From Pectinophora gossypiella (taxonomy: Eukaryota; Arthropoda; Insecta; Lepidoptera; Gelechiidae), in NCBI RefSeq assembly GCF_024362695.1, contig NC_065415.1, positions 11,821,438-11,885,437 of the forward strand: a stretch of 64,000 nucleotides of DNA, read 5' to 3'. Position numbers and translations under genes: made by a program. The first letter of the stretch is position 1. Each line of letters opens with the position of its first letter. A model generated the notes under the pieces. The model saw nothing but the letters and a program-made list of their open reading frames with translations. It did no database searches and had not been told where the DNA came from. This document shows positions 11,204-22,514 of this stretch, one piece after another.

Positions 11204-14200
11204 ACAAAGTGAAAATATCTTTTCCTCATTCCACGACAAACCCCAAAAGGTTTTTTATTGATTATATGGACCATGTTCCACTTCTATATCAACCTTGAAA
11301 GCGTATAAAACGAAATGTGCGAGTAAAGAGGTTTGCTTACCCTTTGATTGTTTGCGATACGTTTCCCCAAAACTTTGTGGGAAGAAACTTCCTGTGATTT
11401 TCTTTCTCACTATATGATTTATTTATTCCCATTGTGTCACGTAATCTAAAGGATAACACGACGAGTTCGGCAGTTTTATTACATTTGGCTCTGTCACTTG
11501 TAAGCTGAATGATGTTCGGATCTTGATATTTATAGTTTTATTATATTCATTTCTATTATTTTTATGACGTGAACCTATTTAGAATGCTTGTATGTTTATG
11601 GTTATTCCTACTTATAACCCGTGACCCGTGTTTTGCCAGGATCATTTGTAAATACCAATTAACAAAGTAAAAAAATAGTCGCCTTACTCGTCAAATGACA
11701 TGTCAATTCAGCGAAATGTATTAAACGTCAAACTATTCCCGTCATCATCAGCAACATCAAAGTTGATGTCCATTGAAAATGTCTGTGTAAATACTCTCAT
11801 TATAACATAAGTACGTTACTCATATCTTCATTCGACAATAGCGAATTCTATTTGTGTGGCACAAACTGGACAAAAAGTATGACAGACAAAAATTTACAAT
11901 GTTTATTTCCCGTAAAGACTGACACAATGAGCGCGTCATTCATTGTCTCTTTTCAAAAAAGAGTTGTAAACAATTGGCAACATTGACAAGCATTACGAAA
12001 TAACAAAAAGGATTACGTGTCTCAAGACAATTTGCAAACTGCTATCGCATTTTTAACGTCATTATAATTTCACCTCTGAGCCTCTGCCTTAAAGGCTATT
12101 TCCAAAGTTTCGTTTCCTGCTTCTATCAATTTTAAATTTGTCCATCATAGTAAAGATTTTGTATTTTTAGCCGTACCTCACCAGGTCTGAATAAACAATC
12201 TCAGCTTTAAACTAAATTTAATCTGCAGGAAGGTTTTGCACATAGTTGACTTGTGTAAACATTTCAACCCTTTACAAATTGCCTTTTGTGCTGTCATCTG
12301 ACGGTCTCTCGTAATCTTCGACGATATTTTCTTTGCTAAAGTAAATACAGCTTTGATTTTCTTCCTTGAATTCATGGGATCTTTTAATATCAAGTTCATT
12401 TTTGTAGCTAGTTTCAACACTAACCGTTAGGAAAATACAACATTGAACTTGGAAAAAAAAATATCGTCATGTGCTAAAGAGCCCTTTGGTAAAGATGCTT
12501 TGATATCTTTACGTTCGAAAACTAACTATTGAAGCTTTTGTATAAAGACAGAGAGTCGTGTATCGTTTGTGATTTCGTTTTCTATAGAAAGCAGTGGTTG
12601 TTCAGAATAATAACATGTTTTTCTTATGTTTGTCTTTGAAGGAGATTTCAAACAGGGCGTGCACATGGCAAGCTCTTCAATCGATGGTCCCCCTCTCGTC
12701 GTGACAAGAAAACTATTTGTCTTATAAATAACTTGGTGACTTTCTCTACAAGAGCTAGTGAGGTATTATGAGTTATTGCGATATCGCGTACTAACACTTG
12801 CTTGTGTCTGTAATGTCACGACAACAATCGTGTATCATGCGGATTAAATAGGTATTGCATATTGCAAATTAAGATATATTTATGACGATACTAACCTTTA
12901 TAAAACGTTTAGAAGTCCCTTACAATATTGAAATTCTATAGCGTTATGATAGTAACATTATTGTAATTAATAATAACATATATAAATATAAACTAACCAT
13001 AACAAAGGTTCAGAATGAATCGTTGTAAAATTCGTGCCTTAGGCAAAGAACATTAAACGTCTGAGGCTAGTTATTAAAACAGCTACACTGTGTCATTATT
13101 CTCGAAACAAAAAAAGGAGTGAATCGTAACAGGCGCGCCACATATCATCGCAGGGAACTGGCACTTATGCGCGTAGTTTCTATCGTAAATCAAAGATATT
13201 AAACGGGATGGCGGAACCTCTTTCGAGTTCACAGTATAAATCACGAAGGCGCAAGAAGACCTCTGGTGCCACCAATAGGTCCTTTGCATGCGCGCCGTCT
13301 GCATAAATCATTGACATAATAAAAAATACCTAAGATATATTCGTGAGACTTCGTTGTCGTCTTGTTTACAGCTTTGTTGTGAAAGAGTTTTCTTTTGCTT
13401 CCCTTTTTAACTTACCTCAGTTGTTGCGCCCCTTGCATTCCATCGATGGACTTACATAGTCTAATGCTTGGTATCCGCCGTATCATACTTGATATTATCA
13501 CCTTTATTTTAGCCCTCCAAAACGGCATCATTTAAGCAGATTGTGATAATCAAAACATTGATTATTTTGGTAAATCACTGTACGCTCCTAATCAATTGCA
13601 TTTCTTTTATTGATTTCAAGTAAATCTAAATCGTGACAATCATTGAATATCTTTTTCCACACTTAAACGTTCATTTCAGCTGGACAATGCACTTAATGCA
13701 ATGCTCATAGCATGGCACAACGTGCAAAGTTGTAAAAAAATATTGCTTTCACCGAGCACGCGCCAGTACGGACGTGATCATTGTGTCTGTCCAATTTTAA
13801 ACGGACCTGGCCTGTAACCATGACTTCATTGACTTTTCGTTTCGTTTATCAAAGTTTCGTTAAATTGCTTTCTTTGTGCCAAGTGAATTTAGAGATCCAC
13901 ATAAAGATATTCTCGATCGTAAAATTCACTTTCTACATCACGCTCCTTCGACAAAGCCGGCGCTAACTCTAACCCGGGTCAGCTTTGGGGGAGTTATATA
14001 AATTTGATATCATAACTATCAGCGCAAAGTGCCAAGTCACTGTTAAAGGTGTTTCTATTTTACTGCGGCAAGGGTTTCCTTGTTAGTATCGTGACGAGAT
14101 CGCCGGATAAGCTCTCGTTTATTACACAATTGACTTTTTTGTACTGACACTATTTTGTTATAAATCGTACGATAGCAGTCCTTGTTTTAGAAACAACTGC

Positions 14201-15477
14201 TATTGTTGCAATGAGAAAGTTTGGGTTATCACATAGAGTCCGATTAGAGAGCTGTCACTTTTATAATAAAACTGTAAAATTGTGTTTTGAAACGGTGATA
14301 AAAAATTTTAGACGTTTCGTTGGCTTTTTCGCTGTTTAAATTTAAACTGCGTTATAGAAAATATCAGTCGCTCTAATCCTCTCGCTCAGTTTACCTCGAT
14401 TCCACGAACGAAAACATTCCCCACTGAAGTCTCTATACGATGACAGTCTGGTTAAGACTTATGTGTTTTCACAGCCACCACAAATCTTTTTCACGAGCTT
14501 TATTTATAAGCATCGCTCGATCGTGAATCGTAAATTGAAAAATATGTAAACGAGGTCGGAGATTTAAATCGACAGATAACGGGTAAGCTTTGAATGACAC
14601 GTCAGAGTTGTAACGACGTGTCAGTCCATCATTAAACTGACATTATTTTGAGTAGTAGGCATCGAGGAATGGAAATATTTGCCTTAAGTAGTGTAATTAT
14701 TGATCGGCTTAGATAGTGGCGGCTACATTATTTAACATTAAGCGATGTTAGCTTTTTGTAACATTGTTGAAGGTTCTGGTGAATAATGAATTGAAAAACA
14801 ATACCTTAAGTTGTTACCGAGAAACGTTGAGTTTATACCAAGGCCTTCATCATGAAATAAGAAGATAGTTTCCAATACACTATGAAGACATAACACATTG
14901 ACATGAATACTGAAAGTATGGTTGGGCACATGATATTCTCCTATCAACCAAATGGGTCACAAAGAACAAACAGTGATACTACATCCAAAATACCCGAAAC
15001 AGCATAAAAAGATATTCAATGTGACGCTCCAAAAAACATGTAGCTGTCATTTTTAACCGCATTCGATAGATGGCGCTGCTAACACAGATAAATCGGTCGG
15101 AAGGCGCGGTACATTGCCTTCCTTAACGACCTTTGGTTCGGAATCAGTTTAGGGGTAAAGGTGATTTTTCCCCCTCTGTGTCGCGGGTAATGTAAACCAA
15201 CATGTTACGGGTTGAAAGGAGCCTCTGATAAGATTGTGACATAAAAAATATGCATGTTTCCCGCAGTGAAGATGTTTAAAGGAAGCGAGTTCTTTTTACG
15301 AACTCGATAATAGTACGAACACTCTTAGTTTATCAACGTAGTCAATGTAACGCTATGTGCTTTTAGCAGCGCAAATATGTTTACCACAAATTATTAATTA
15401 AGCATTATATTACTGAAAATGAACAAATTAAATGTGTAATGAGCCCCAAAGGGCCGATTGATATATTAATAATATTG
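11204..15477. other. 4.3 kb AT-rich DNA without a gene
   Basis: Both strands were read. Frames are short, and none carries a recognisable domain, splice-bounded exon or RNA gene. No repeat family from elsewhere in the window was recognised here. This looks like single-copy intergenic or intronic DNA. Confidence 0.45.
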
Positions 15478-15485
15478 TTCAAAAT

Positions 15486-16455
15486 CCTTTTGACGCACAA
15501 TGACCAATAATACAATGGTTTTTTTCGCAATATGACACATTCGCATATTGACCTATTAGCATTTCTACTAAAACGCAAAATGACGCGTACGTGAAAAGAC
15601 GTATACGTATAATGACTAACGGAAAATTCGAATTTAGACATACACGCAAAACGTCCAAAACGCATAATGACGCATTAGCAAAACTAACAATACGCATAAT
15701 GACCAATACCAAATCATTTATTGTCATTAAACACGAAACAACAAATACGCTGTTAGGTTAGCCAATACATAATAAGAAACAATACAATATAATAAATAAT
15801 AGTCTATGAATGGGGCAAAGAAAATAAAATCACACACAATAATGAACGGTTTATTAATGGATATTTTTGAACTACAAAAGTAAACTTAAAAGTGACTCTG
15901 GTAATATTCTTACATTAAAATAATAATCATGCAATACGTTTCAGCCGCGAAAACACTATCTTCCTAAGATATTGCATGGTGTTAATTTTTTTTGCATGCA
16001 GTTCACGCAACAAAATAGACAGTTTCATATCAAAATCGATATCACATTTTCTTCGATTTACTTTTGGCTCGCGAAATAACGATCTTGAAATTTCATGGTC
16101 ATAAAATTTTGTTTCCTTTTTAAGTTTAAAAATAAAACGGTAAAGGCTTGGATGTATGGACATTCTCACGTTCAAACGGTGGTGCCACCCTTCTAAACAG
16201 TTGGTAGTGGTACTTTTTTTACAGACAAGCTTAAAAAATGTAAACTTGTTGCGCGTTAGTCAAAATGCTAATAGGTCAATATGCGAGTGTGTCGAATTGC
16301 GAGTTGGTCATTATGCGAGTTTAATTGGTATTGGTCATTATGCATATTGGTCGTTTTGCTTAGGCGTCATTATACGTGTTGGTCGTTATGCTTGTGTGTC
16401 AATATTCGTATTACCTGTTGGTCATTGTGCGTATTGGTCATTGTGCGTCAAAAGG
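15486..16455 (-). mobile_element. Short Mutator-like (MULE) element with repeat-built inverted ends
   Basis: The outer 24 bases are perfect inverted repeats (15486-15509 versus 16432-16455), beginning 'ccttttgacgcacaatgacc'. 'ttcaaaat' occurs directly outside both ends (15478-15485 and 16456-16463). A g before each allows a 9-bp reading. Target duplications of 8-9 bp are usual for MULEs. Each arm, about 230-240 bp, is an array of degenerate 'ggtcattatgcg' and 'tattggtcat' motifs, pointing inward in opposite directions. Between the arms is a minus-strand remnant of a MULE transposase (see next entry). At 970 bp it is an internally deleted derivative that would need a transposase supplied in trans. 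Confidence 0.8.
15927..16228 (-). pseudogene. C-terminal remnant of a MULE transposase
   Basis: The open minus-strand frame includes TTTNCLEGWHHRLN, then MSIHPSLYRFIFKLKKE, then a basic region and MQYLRKIVF before the stop at 15927. 'N..EGWH..LN......HP.[LI]Y.FI..L..E' is the pattern seen near the C-terminus of insect MULE transposases. No catalytic part is present and no natural start codon is seen; upstream the frame runs into a T-rich stretch and then the terminal array. The frame has no internal stop, so decay is modest. Confidence 0.7.
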
Positions 16456-16463
16456 TTCAAAAT

Positions 16464-17872
16464 GCTCTATGTGGAGCAAACTCTTGTTTAATTGCGTTAC
16501 GTCAGTGGTTAATAGATGGAAACACGTACCAAATTCATAGGCACGCGATTTTCCAAAACGCTATTTATAATGATACAACATATTGTAAGCACATTTAAAC
16601 TAAATTCATTTTGAAAATGTACCATTTTATTTACATCGTCTTATTTATTATGACGTTGCTTAAGGCTTTACTTACTATTTCACTAGGACATCATGATGGC
16701 GCGTACACTTAACAGGTGTCCTCTTTAAATAAATGTTTATTATCAACCTTTTAGCTTGAAAACCCTCAGGCTTATTGGTGCGGGACGGAGAGTGTTCCTT
16801 CTAGGTAAACGTAGTATTCTTGTATATTCGAAACACTATTCCATTAGAAATTTAGGTATGAAGACAATAAGTAAAAATATAAAGAGACTCTTCATTCACG
16901 ATAATGATGTAGAGGTACAAATGACAATAGACGTACGCATATTATGTGAAGAAGCATAGTACGTAGGTATATATTATTGTGTACGACCGTTACCTAGATT
17001 AATGTGTGCATCGAATGTGAAGAAAGATCTTTGTGGGAACCGCTTTTGGAAATGGAGTAAGGTGACAAACATACAGCTGCCAAGAAACGGGATCCTAGAG
17101 GAACTTCTTGACTTCTTGAGCAGTTTAGAGCATTTAATTTATAAAATATTTGTACACAATTAAATTTCTAACATAAATCGAAACAACCTCATTTAAAGTC
17201 GTAGAACAGAATGTTCGTGTAAAATTCAAACCATTGTTAATTATTGTCTCTGAAAATCTCGGCGTTACGAGAATAAATTTTCATTTTCATAATCTAGTTA
17301 ATAATATAATATTTCTGATGTATTTTACTAATGTACATTCTTACTAATGCTTTATCTGTTCAGTAATAAGTTGTCAGGTCTATCTTAGGATCTTAGAATT
17401 AAGCTCTTAAAATTCAAGAGCTTGATTCTGAGTTTTTATACATTATGTATATTTTTATTGGCACTGGACTCATTGCGTTTCTTTAAATATTTCTTTAAGT
17501 TTCTCATTCTCCAAAGCCATGTGTCTCCATTCAACTACACGTCTTAGTCCTTTTGTCTTTGACACTCCCTCACAATTTGATTTATAGATTTGTTCGTTGA
17601 CTGCTTGTCTCTCTGAGCTTATTAATGAATTTATTTAAACGCTAATGAACAAGTTACGTTCGGGACAAGTGAAACCAATTTATCTGCATCTAAATTTAAT
17701 GTTATTTTAAGATTCTAATTAGCTTTAGCTCAGCCTTCTAAATGTGATATTATAGCTTTTTTTTTTCAGAAATTTTTATTGTGATTTTTGGTATTTAAAT
17801 ACTCTTGTGAATATAACCATTATTTAAATTAACAAAAAGCTCTAAAATTAAACCTGCCATAAAATTGACAGC
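16464..17872. other. AT-rich DNA, no gene, one copy of a 40-bp repeat
   Basis: Nothing coding was recognised. The only structured item is the 40-bp repeat at 16734-16773, listed separately. Confidence 0.45.
16734..16773 (+). repeat. 40-bp exact repeat, copy 1
   Basis: Starts 'tgtttattatcaacctttta' and ends 'ccctcaggctt'. The identical 40 bases recur at 18665-18704 in the same direction. Flanks differ on both sides. Confidence 0.85.
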
Positions 17873-17955
17873 AAAACATAACATAAGCTCACGACTATAT
17901 CCCCATTGGCATAGTTAGAATGATATCCATCGCAATATGAACTAAGATAAAATGC
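17873..17955 (+). repeat. Fragment of a dispersed lepidopteran repeat
   Basis: 'cataacataagctcacgac', then 'tatcc', and then 'atccatcgcaatatgaacta' match in order the longer copy at 41706-41885. Class unknown. Confidence 0.6.
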
Positions 17956-18327
17956 TATAAAATTGTTAATGGACAAATTAGTATGTATGTACCGTACTTG
18001 GTCTCTTAAAAAGCCGAGCAAACCGTCAAAACACTGTGAAGGCTTATTAAAAGTCCTTTCCAAGTTACAAAAGCACAATCTTTATTCGCACGACACCACG
18101 TAAGAATCACAAAGGCGGATAATAACAATAGGACAGCTCTACTTTTAAATTATTTCCTCCGACTTACCCTCACTCGTTCCACCAGGAAATGAAAAACAGT
18201 GCAAATACCGCTCCGCAAGCTCGATATAAAACTGCTGTATGCAGAGAGGTATCGTGCCTATTGCTAGCGAGTAGCGAGAAAAACTTACTAGTTAAATTTT
18301 GCGTTAGGATAGTTTTAAAAGATCAAT

Positions 18328-18427
18328 CAATAATTCTTTATTGGACAAAGCCATAAGTAAGGACATGTACAAACGAACAAAATAAGTACAAAAAGCGGCC
18401 TTATTGCTAAACAGCAATTTCTGTCAG
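18328..18427 (-). repeat. LINE-like 3' end ('gcaataaggccgc' family), interrupted by LINE-X
   Basis: The minus strand reads 'agcaataaggccgctttttg', then an AT-rich stretch and a tail near 18328. The same family lies at 54599-54693. The sequence continues beyond 18569, after a LINE-X insertion, as 'gggtgaaag'. Confidence 0.6.
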
Positions 18428-18439
18428 GTAACCTTAGGG

Positions 18440-18569
18440 CGTGCGTGTATGAAGCGATTGATGAATGTGGAGGAAGCAAGAGAAGTGTGTCAGGATCGAA
18501 GCAAATGGAATTCTATAGTCTCTGCTTACCCCGGTGGGAAATAGGCGTGAGTTTATGTATGTATGTTAT
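18440..18569 (+). mobile_element. LINE-X 3' end, 130 bp, 12-bp target duplication
   Basis: Severely 5'-truncated LINE. The reading RACMKRLMNVEEAREVC, then DRSKWNSIVSAYPGG, is the extreme C-terminus of a LINE reverse transcriptase protein, followed by 'ggcgtgagtttatgtatg'. 'gtaaccttaggg' at 18428-18439 and 18570-18581 is a perfect 12-bp target duplication. It sits inside the preceding repeat, so it is the younger of the two. Confidence 0.85.
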
Positions 18570-18664
18570 GTAACCTTAGGGTGAAAGATATAACTAAATC
18601 AAAGTGATTTTAAGACGATTCTTACGAAAAGGTCTACAATGCTAATTATTAGAATAAGGAAAGC

Positions 18665-18704
18665 TGTTTATTATCAACCTTTTAGCTTGAAAACCCTCAG
18701 GCTT
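18665..18704 (+). repeat. 40-bp exact repeat, copy 2
   Basis: Identical to 16734-16773. No target duplication or inverted repeat was seen around either copy. Confidence 0.85.
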
Positions 18705-19948
18705 TCTATGTATTCCAGGCAAGTAGTTATTAATATTTAATACTACCCAAAACGGTATAACTCATCAATGTAAACCGAAGTTGAGGTGTAATTCTAAATT
18801 GTCAGAAGTCATCATTAAGATAATCTACAGTCACATTTAATATTTATTTCAAGATGAATACGCTGAACCTTATGAATATGAGTGAGACCAACATAATTTT
18901 CTTTTCTCTCTTATTGTAAATTTACTTCTGATGGGATTTGTAAACTAATCAGAATAAAATCAAGAAGTACCGCTAGAAGTCGATAGCACACCTAAAGGCA
19001 CTACATTAATTTTAAACATACGAAGACTGCACTCAAAGAACAAGCTTTTTACTAATGCTTTCACCAGCACTTAATTAACATCCTCCCAGTGAATAGGAAG
19101 GCTTAATTCGAGTCGTAGTCAGCGTGTGCCTATTCTAAAGTAGTTGAAAGTTGGACGCTAGTGCGAGAAGAGGGATCAATCCGATGTTGAGAGGGAATTT
19201 GCTAATTCTATAATTTTTACGGAGGGCTTATAAATTGGCATTGGAAAGGCAATATTGAAATAATAGTAGAATTTTAAAATGCGTGGATAAATTTTCAACA
19301 TATTTTTGATAAGCGATAATTCCTACTTCTATGACATATCTGAAAATATAAACAGCTATATTTCTAATTTTTCTTTCGCCTCTAGCCCTACATGACAAAT
19401 TGTAAAGTTTGTTGCCATTAAAAAGCCAGATCTAATAATTTTAATATGAGTTCGCTTTGTCAGCTCATCTTCATAAACAAACGCAGCCATTCTCAGAACA
19501 AGTGAACGACTCACATGTAAGCCTACAGCTACACATTCACAAGTAAATCGTACAAATGTGAGAGAACCAGAGGCAAATTCAATTCTTGTCGGCGGAGCAT
19601 CCAACTGCGAAGATTTAAGGTTCATTTTAACCGGCGTAAGTTATTCGCTAACATCTGGAGCGACCAATTTTAAATTGAAATATTTCCGACGTAATGGAAT
19701 GAAATTGGAAATTTCATTAGCTTCTGCCTCTTTTACGGCGATTGTTTCAGTTTTATTGGTTTTGGTTTCGTGGTTATATGATGTATTAAGGTCTTTGGGG
19801 TGTTTGGTAATAGTTGCGTTGCGTCATCTGGAATGACGTCATTTTCTTTCTGATTTGGTTGTTATTGATTGATCCTTAGTGTTTCAACTGATTCGTCAAC
19901 AGACACAAATACTCCCATAATGAAGATGATGTAATCCAGCCGATTTCG
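18705..19948. other. AT-rich DNA without a gene
   Basis: Overlapping open frames on opposite strands near 19356-19836 carry no recognised motif and look like chance frames. Confidence 0.45.
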
Positions 19949-20269
19949 GAGCCGTGGCAGACTAATTGGTAGAAAACTTACTTCAAACTGAGGTCGCAGG
20001 TTCGAATCCAACATAGGCCTATGATTGTCGAATTTATTTTCAAATTCATGTTTGGATTATAAATGATTATCACATGCTCAGCGGTGAAGGAAAACATAGT
20101 GAGGAAACCCACATTCCCGAGAAATGCATTTTCGGACGTATGTGATCTAACCTGTATTGGGCTGGTTTGCCCTGCGCGGGTTGGAAGGTCAGACAGGCAG
20201 TCGCTTCTGTAAAAAAAACCTGTAAAACTTTCAATTGTGAAAACGCGATAATGCTAGGGAGATGTACTT
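19949..20269 (+). mobile_element. SINE-B, nearly full length
   Basis: tRNA-like head 'gagccgtggcagactaattg' with B-box 'ggttcgaatcc'. The conserved body follows ('gctcagcggtgaagg', 'acattcccgagaaatgcatt', 'gtattgggctggt', 'gacaggcagtcgcttctgta'), and then 'gataatgctagggagatg' at the 3' end. The A-box area carries a small insertion compared with other copies. No clean target duplication was found. Confidence 0.85.
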
Positions 20270-22086
20270 TATGATGTACCTTTAGAATAAGTAAAGCAAG
20301 TAGAGTGGAATGCTAGACACTACTAGATTTTTTCCTACGAATATGTTTCTTACGATTGTATTGTAGATATTACACGTGTCTTATGATTTAAATTACTTCC
20401 AAATAATGTAATGACACTAATACATCTGACGTCACTAATCGACTATTATTACTATCTGAAATTGACATTGTCATGGTATTTCCTAGAGAGAAAACCAAAC
20501 TGTTTAACGTAACTAAATAGTCAATATTATGCTTATCTATAAATAACGACGTTGAGCTAAGTATGATTTAATATTCAAATTTGCTTTCTTCCTTTCATTA
20601 TATGCAAAGCGTTCGGTCACGCGTTTATTATTTCTAACTCCGCCTTTGACATTCGGCTCCTTTATTTACGTAACAAGCCTTGCCGTCTCGCTTCGCACAT
20701 AAATTCCTATAAAATAAGACATAAATAGTGCGCAATTCTAGCAATAAAGGGAAACATCAAAGAGTTCCTTCAGGGAAACCGCTATTGAACATAGTTGCGC
20801 TGCAGCCGCGTGCTTCTCTTTTTGGTCGGGTTTCCTTCCAAGTCGCGCGTCTCACGATTAATTAAAAAATGAATAGGGCTCTAATAGTCATATTGTGATA
20901 AGTTGAATAGCTCTTAATGAATTTCCATTCTGCGAAGTAGGTCGCCGGGAAGTCGCGTAATTGCTGCAAAGTCGGGATCGGTGACCGCTACAGGACGCTG
21001 CACCAATTTTAGGTTTATTGTTTCGATAATTGCTCGAGGGAAATCTACGATGAGTTCTACCGACTTCGCTTAAAACTTTAACCGTTCCAATTTCGCTGTA
21101 TTGGCTTTTCCCGCTCACCCGGTTAGCGGTTATCTTAAATTTTTGCTCAGTTTATTTTTCGTTATAATGAATATTTATGAATTTCTCCTTGATGAATTGG
21201 AGTCGTTACGCGCGCCGAATTGATGGAGAGATTAGACTACCAACGAATATCTAGTAGTCAGTTAAGGTGTGACAAACAGGTTACTGACATTTACAAAGCT
21301 CTGTCTCTACAACTGTGGTATACGGCGATTCATTTTAAAGATTATACCATGCATCCAATATTTTTTTTAATCAACGATAAATAATTTTTAAAAGACAAAT
21401 TCTGATCTCTGACCTTTTTAAGTGTACGGTAAGAAACAAAATTACAAATTGGCTTTAAATGTCGGTAGGCTAATCTAAGAGAAACCGGTGTATTTACATT
21501 GACTAATGTTCATACGTTCTTACTATTCGTAGATTACTGTTACACCATTTGACTGGGCAGGCACGGTATCAGAAACTTCTACATTAAGACGGAATGACGA
21601 TAAATCGTGTCCACTTAATATCTGGCCGCGATCATTCATTACGGAGGCATTACCTTAATATATTTCTGTTTCTTCTCTGTAGATTTCCCTCGGTCGGGAG
21701 ATTAAGGGACACCCACGTGTTTTATCAATAATCCATTATGTGTACGCCAAACAATGAGCCGTGTTATCAGCGCAGCCTGTATCGGCCGCGCCATGATGAA
21801 TGGTCGAGGAGGTACATTAGAAAATGTCAATAAATAAAAAGTCAATATCACCGCGCTCATCTCGAGGTCCACTCGTAGTGAGAAACCTGAGATGAATTGA
21901 TGTGAGTATGCGTACATATAGCCTACTATAAAGGTATTGGCTTCGAATTTTGATAAAATCGTTTTACGAACATTTCTGTGACATTGGAACAGAAGGTCCG
22001 AAACATATATAGATTGTTTATGCATGTAATTGATTGTGATGTAATAGCATAAACAATTCAACATCAATTTTCGAAAAGTGTCTAAA
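20270..22086. other. AT-rich DNA without a gene
   Basis: No coding or RNA gene was recognised. A frame on the minus strand near 21702-22067 is lysine-poor and motif-free and overlaps nothing conserved. Confidence 0.45.
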
Positions 22087-22088
22087 TA

Positions 22089-22304
22089 CAGGGTGTTAGT
22101 GACATCGTAACGAAAACTTCAAGGGATGATTCCGACCATGATTCTGAGTTGATATCAAGTGAATTTTTCCGTTGCAAAAGTATGTAACTGAAAATAATAA
22201 AAAAAAATTACATGCATTTTCCTACAGGAAATTCCATTTGATATCGACTCATAATCATGGTCTGAATCATCCCCTCAGTATTCGTTACTGTGTCACTAAT
22301 AGCC
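22089..22304. mobile_element. MITE, same family as 9730-9931, copy 1 of a tandem pair
   Basis: Left end 'cagggtgttagtgacatcgt' after a TA at 22087-22088. The right end is the decayed inverted repeat 'ttcgttactgtgtcactaat'. The interior matches the 9.7-kb copy ('gcaaaagtatgtaactgaaa', 'aaattcca', 'gatatcgact'). Confidence 0.75.
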
Positions 22305-22339
22305 ATACCTACTTGTATGGCTACCTGTACATACTTGTA

Positions 22340-22514
22340 CGAGGTGTAAGTGACATCATGGAAAGACATCATTGAGATTTTCCGTCGCAAAAGTATGTAA
22401 CTGAAAATAATAAAGAATCACTAAAATGTTCATGTTTTTTCCGACAGAAAATTCCACTTTATATTAAGTCAGAATCATGGTCTAAATCGCTTCCCTCAGT
22501 ATTCGTTACGAACA
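22340..22514. mobile_element. MITE, same family, copy 2 of a tandem pair
   Basis: Starts 'gaggtgtaagtgacatca' and ends 'cagtattcgttacgaa'. The interior repeats 'cgcaaaagtatgtaactgaa' and 'aaattccact'. Shorter and more worn at the outer edges than copy 1, and in the same orientation, 35 bp downstream. Confidence 0.65.

Noticed and set aside
15405..15727. Minus-strand frames over the left MULE arm
   Set aside because: Same artefact of the terminal array as on the right side.
15486..16455. CRISPR-like array
   Set aside because: Units are short, degenerate, without unique spacers, and form inverted arms of an element in eukaryotic DNA.
16156..16598. Plus-strand frames rich in 'WSLC' and 'GHYA' residues
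   Set aside because: Produced by the repeated 'ggtcattatgcg' motif in the MULE arm; not a protein.
21702..22067. 121-residue minus-strand frame
   Set aside because: No recognisable motif and no supporting splice or promoter context; chance frame likely.
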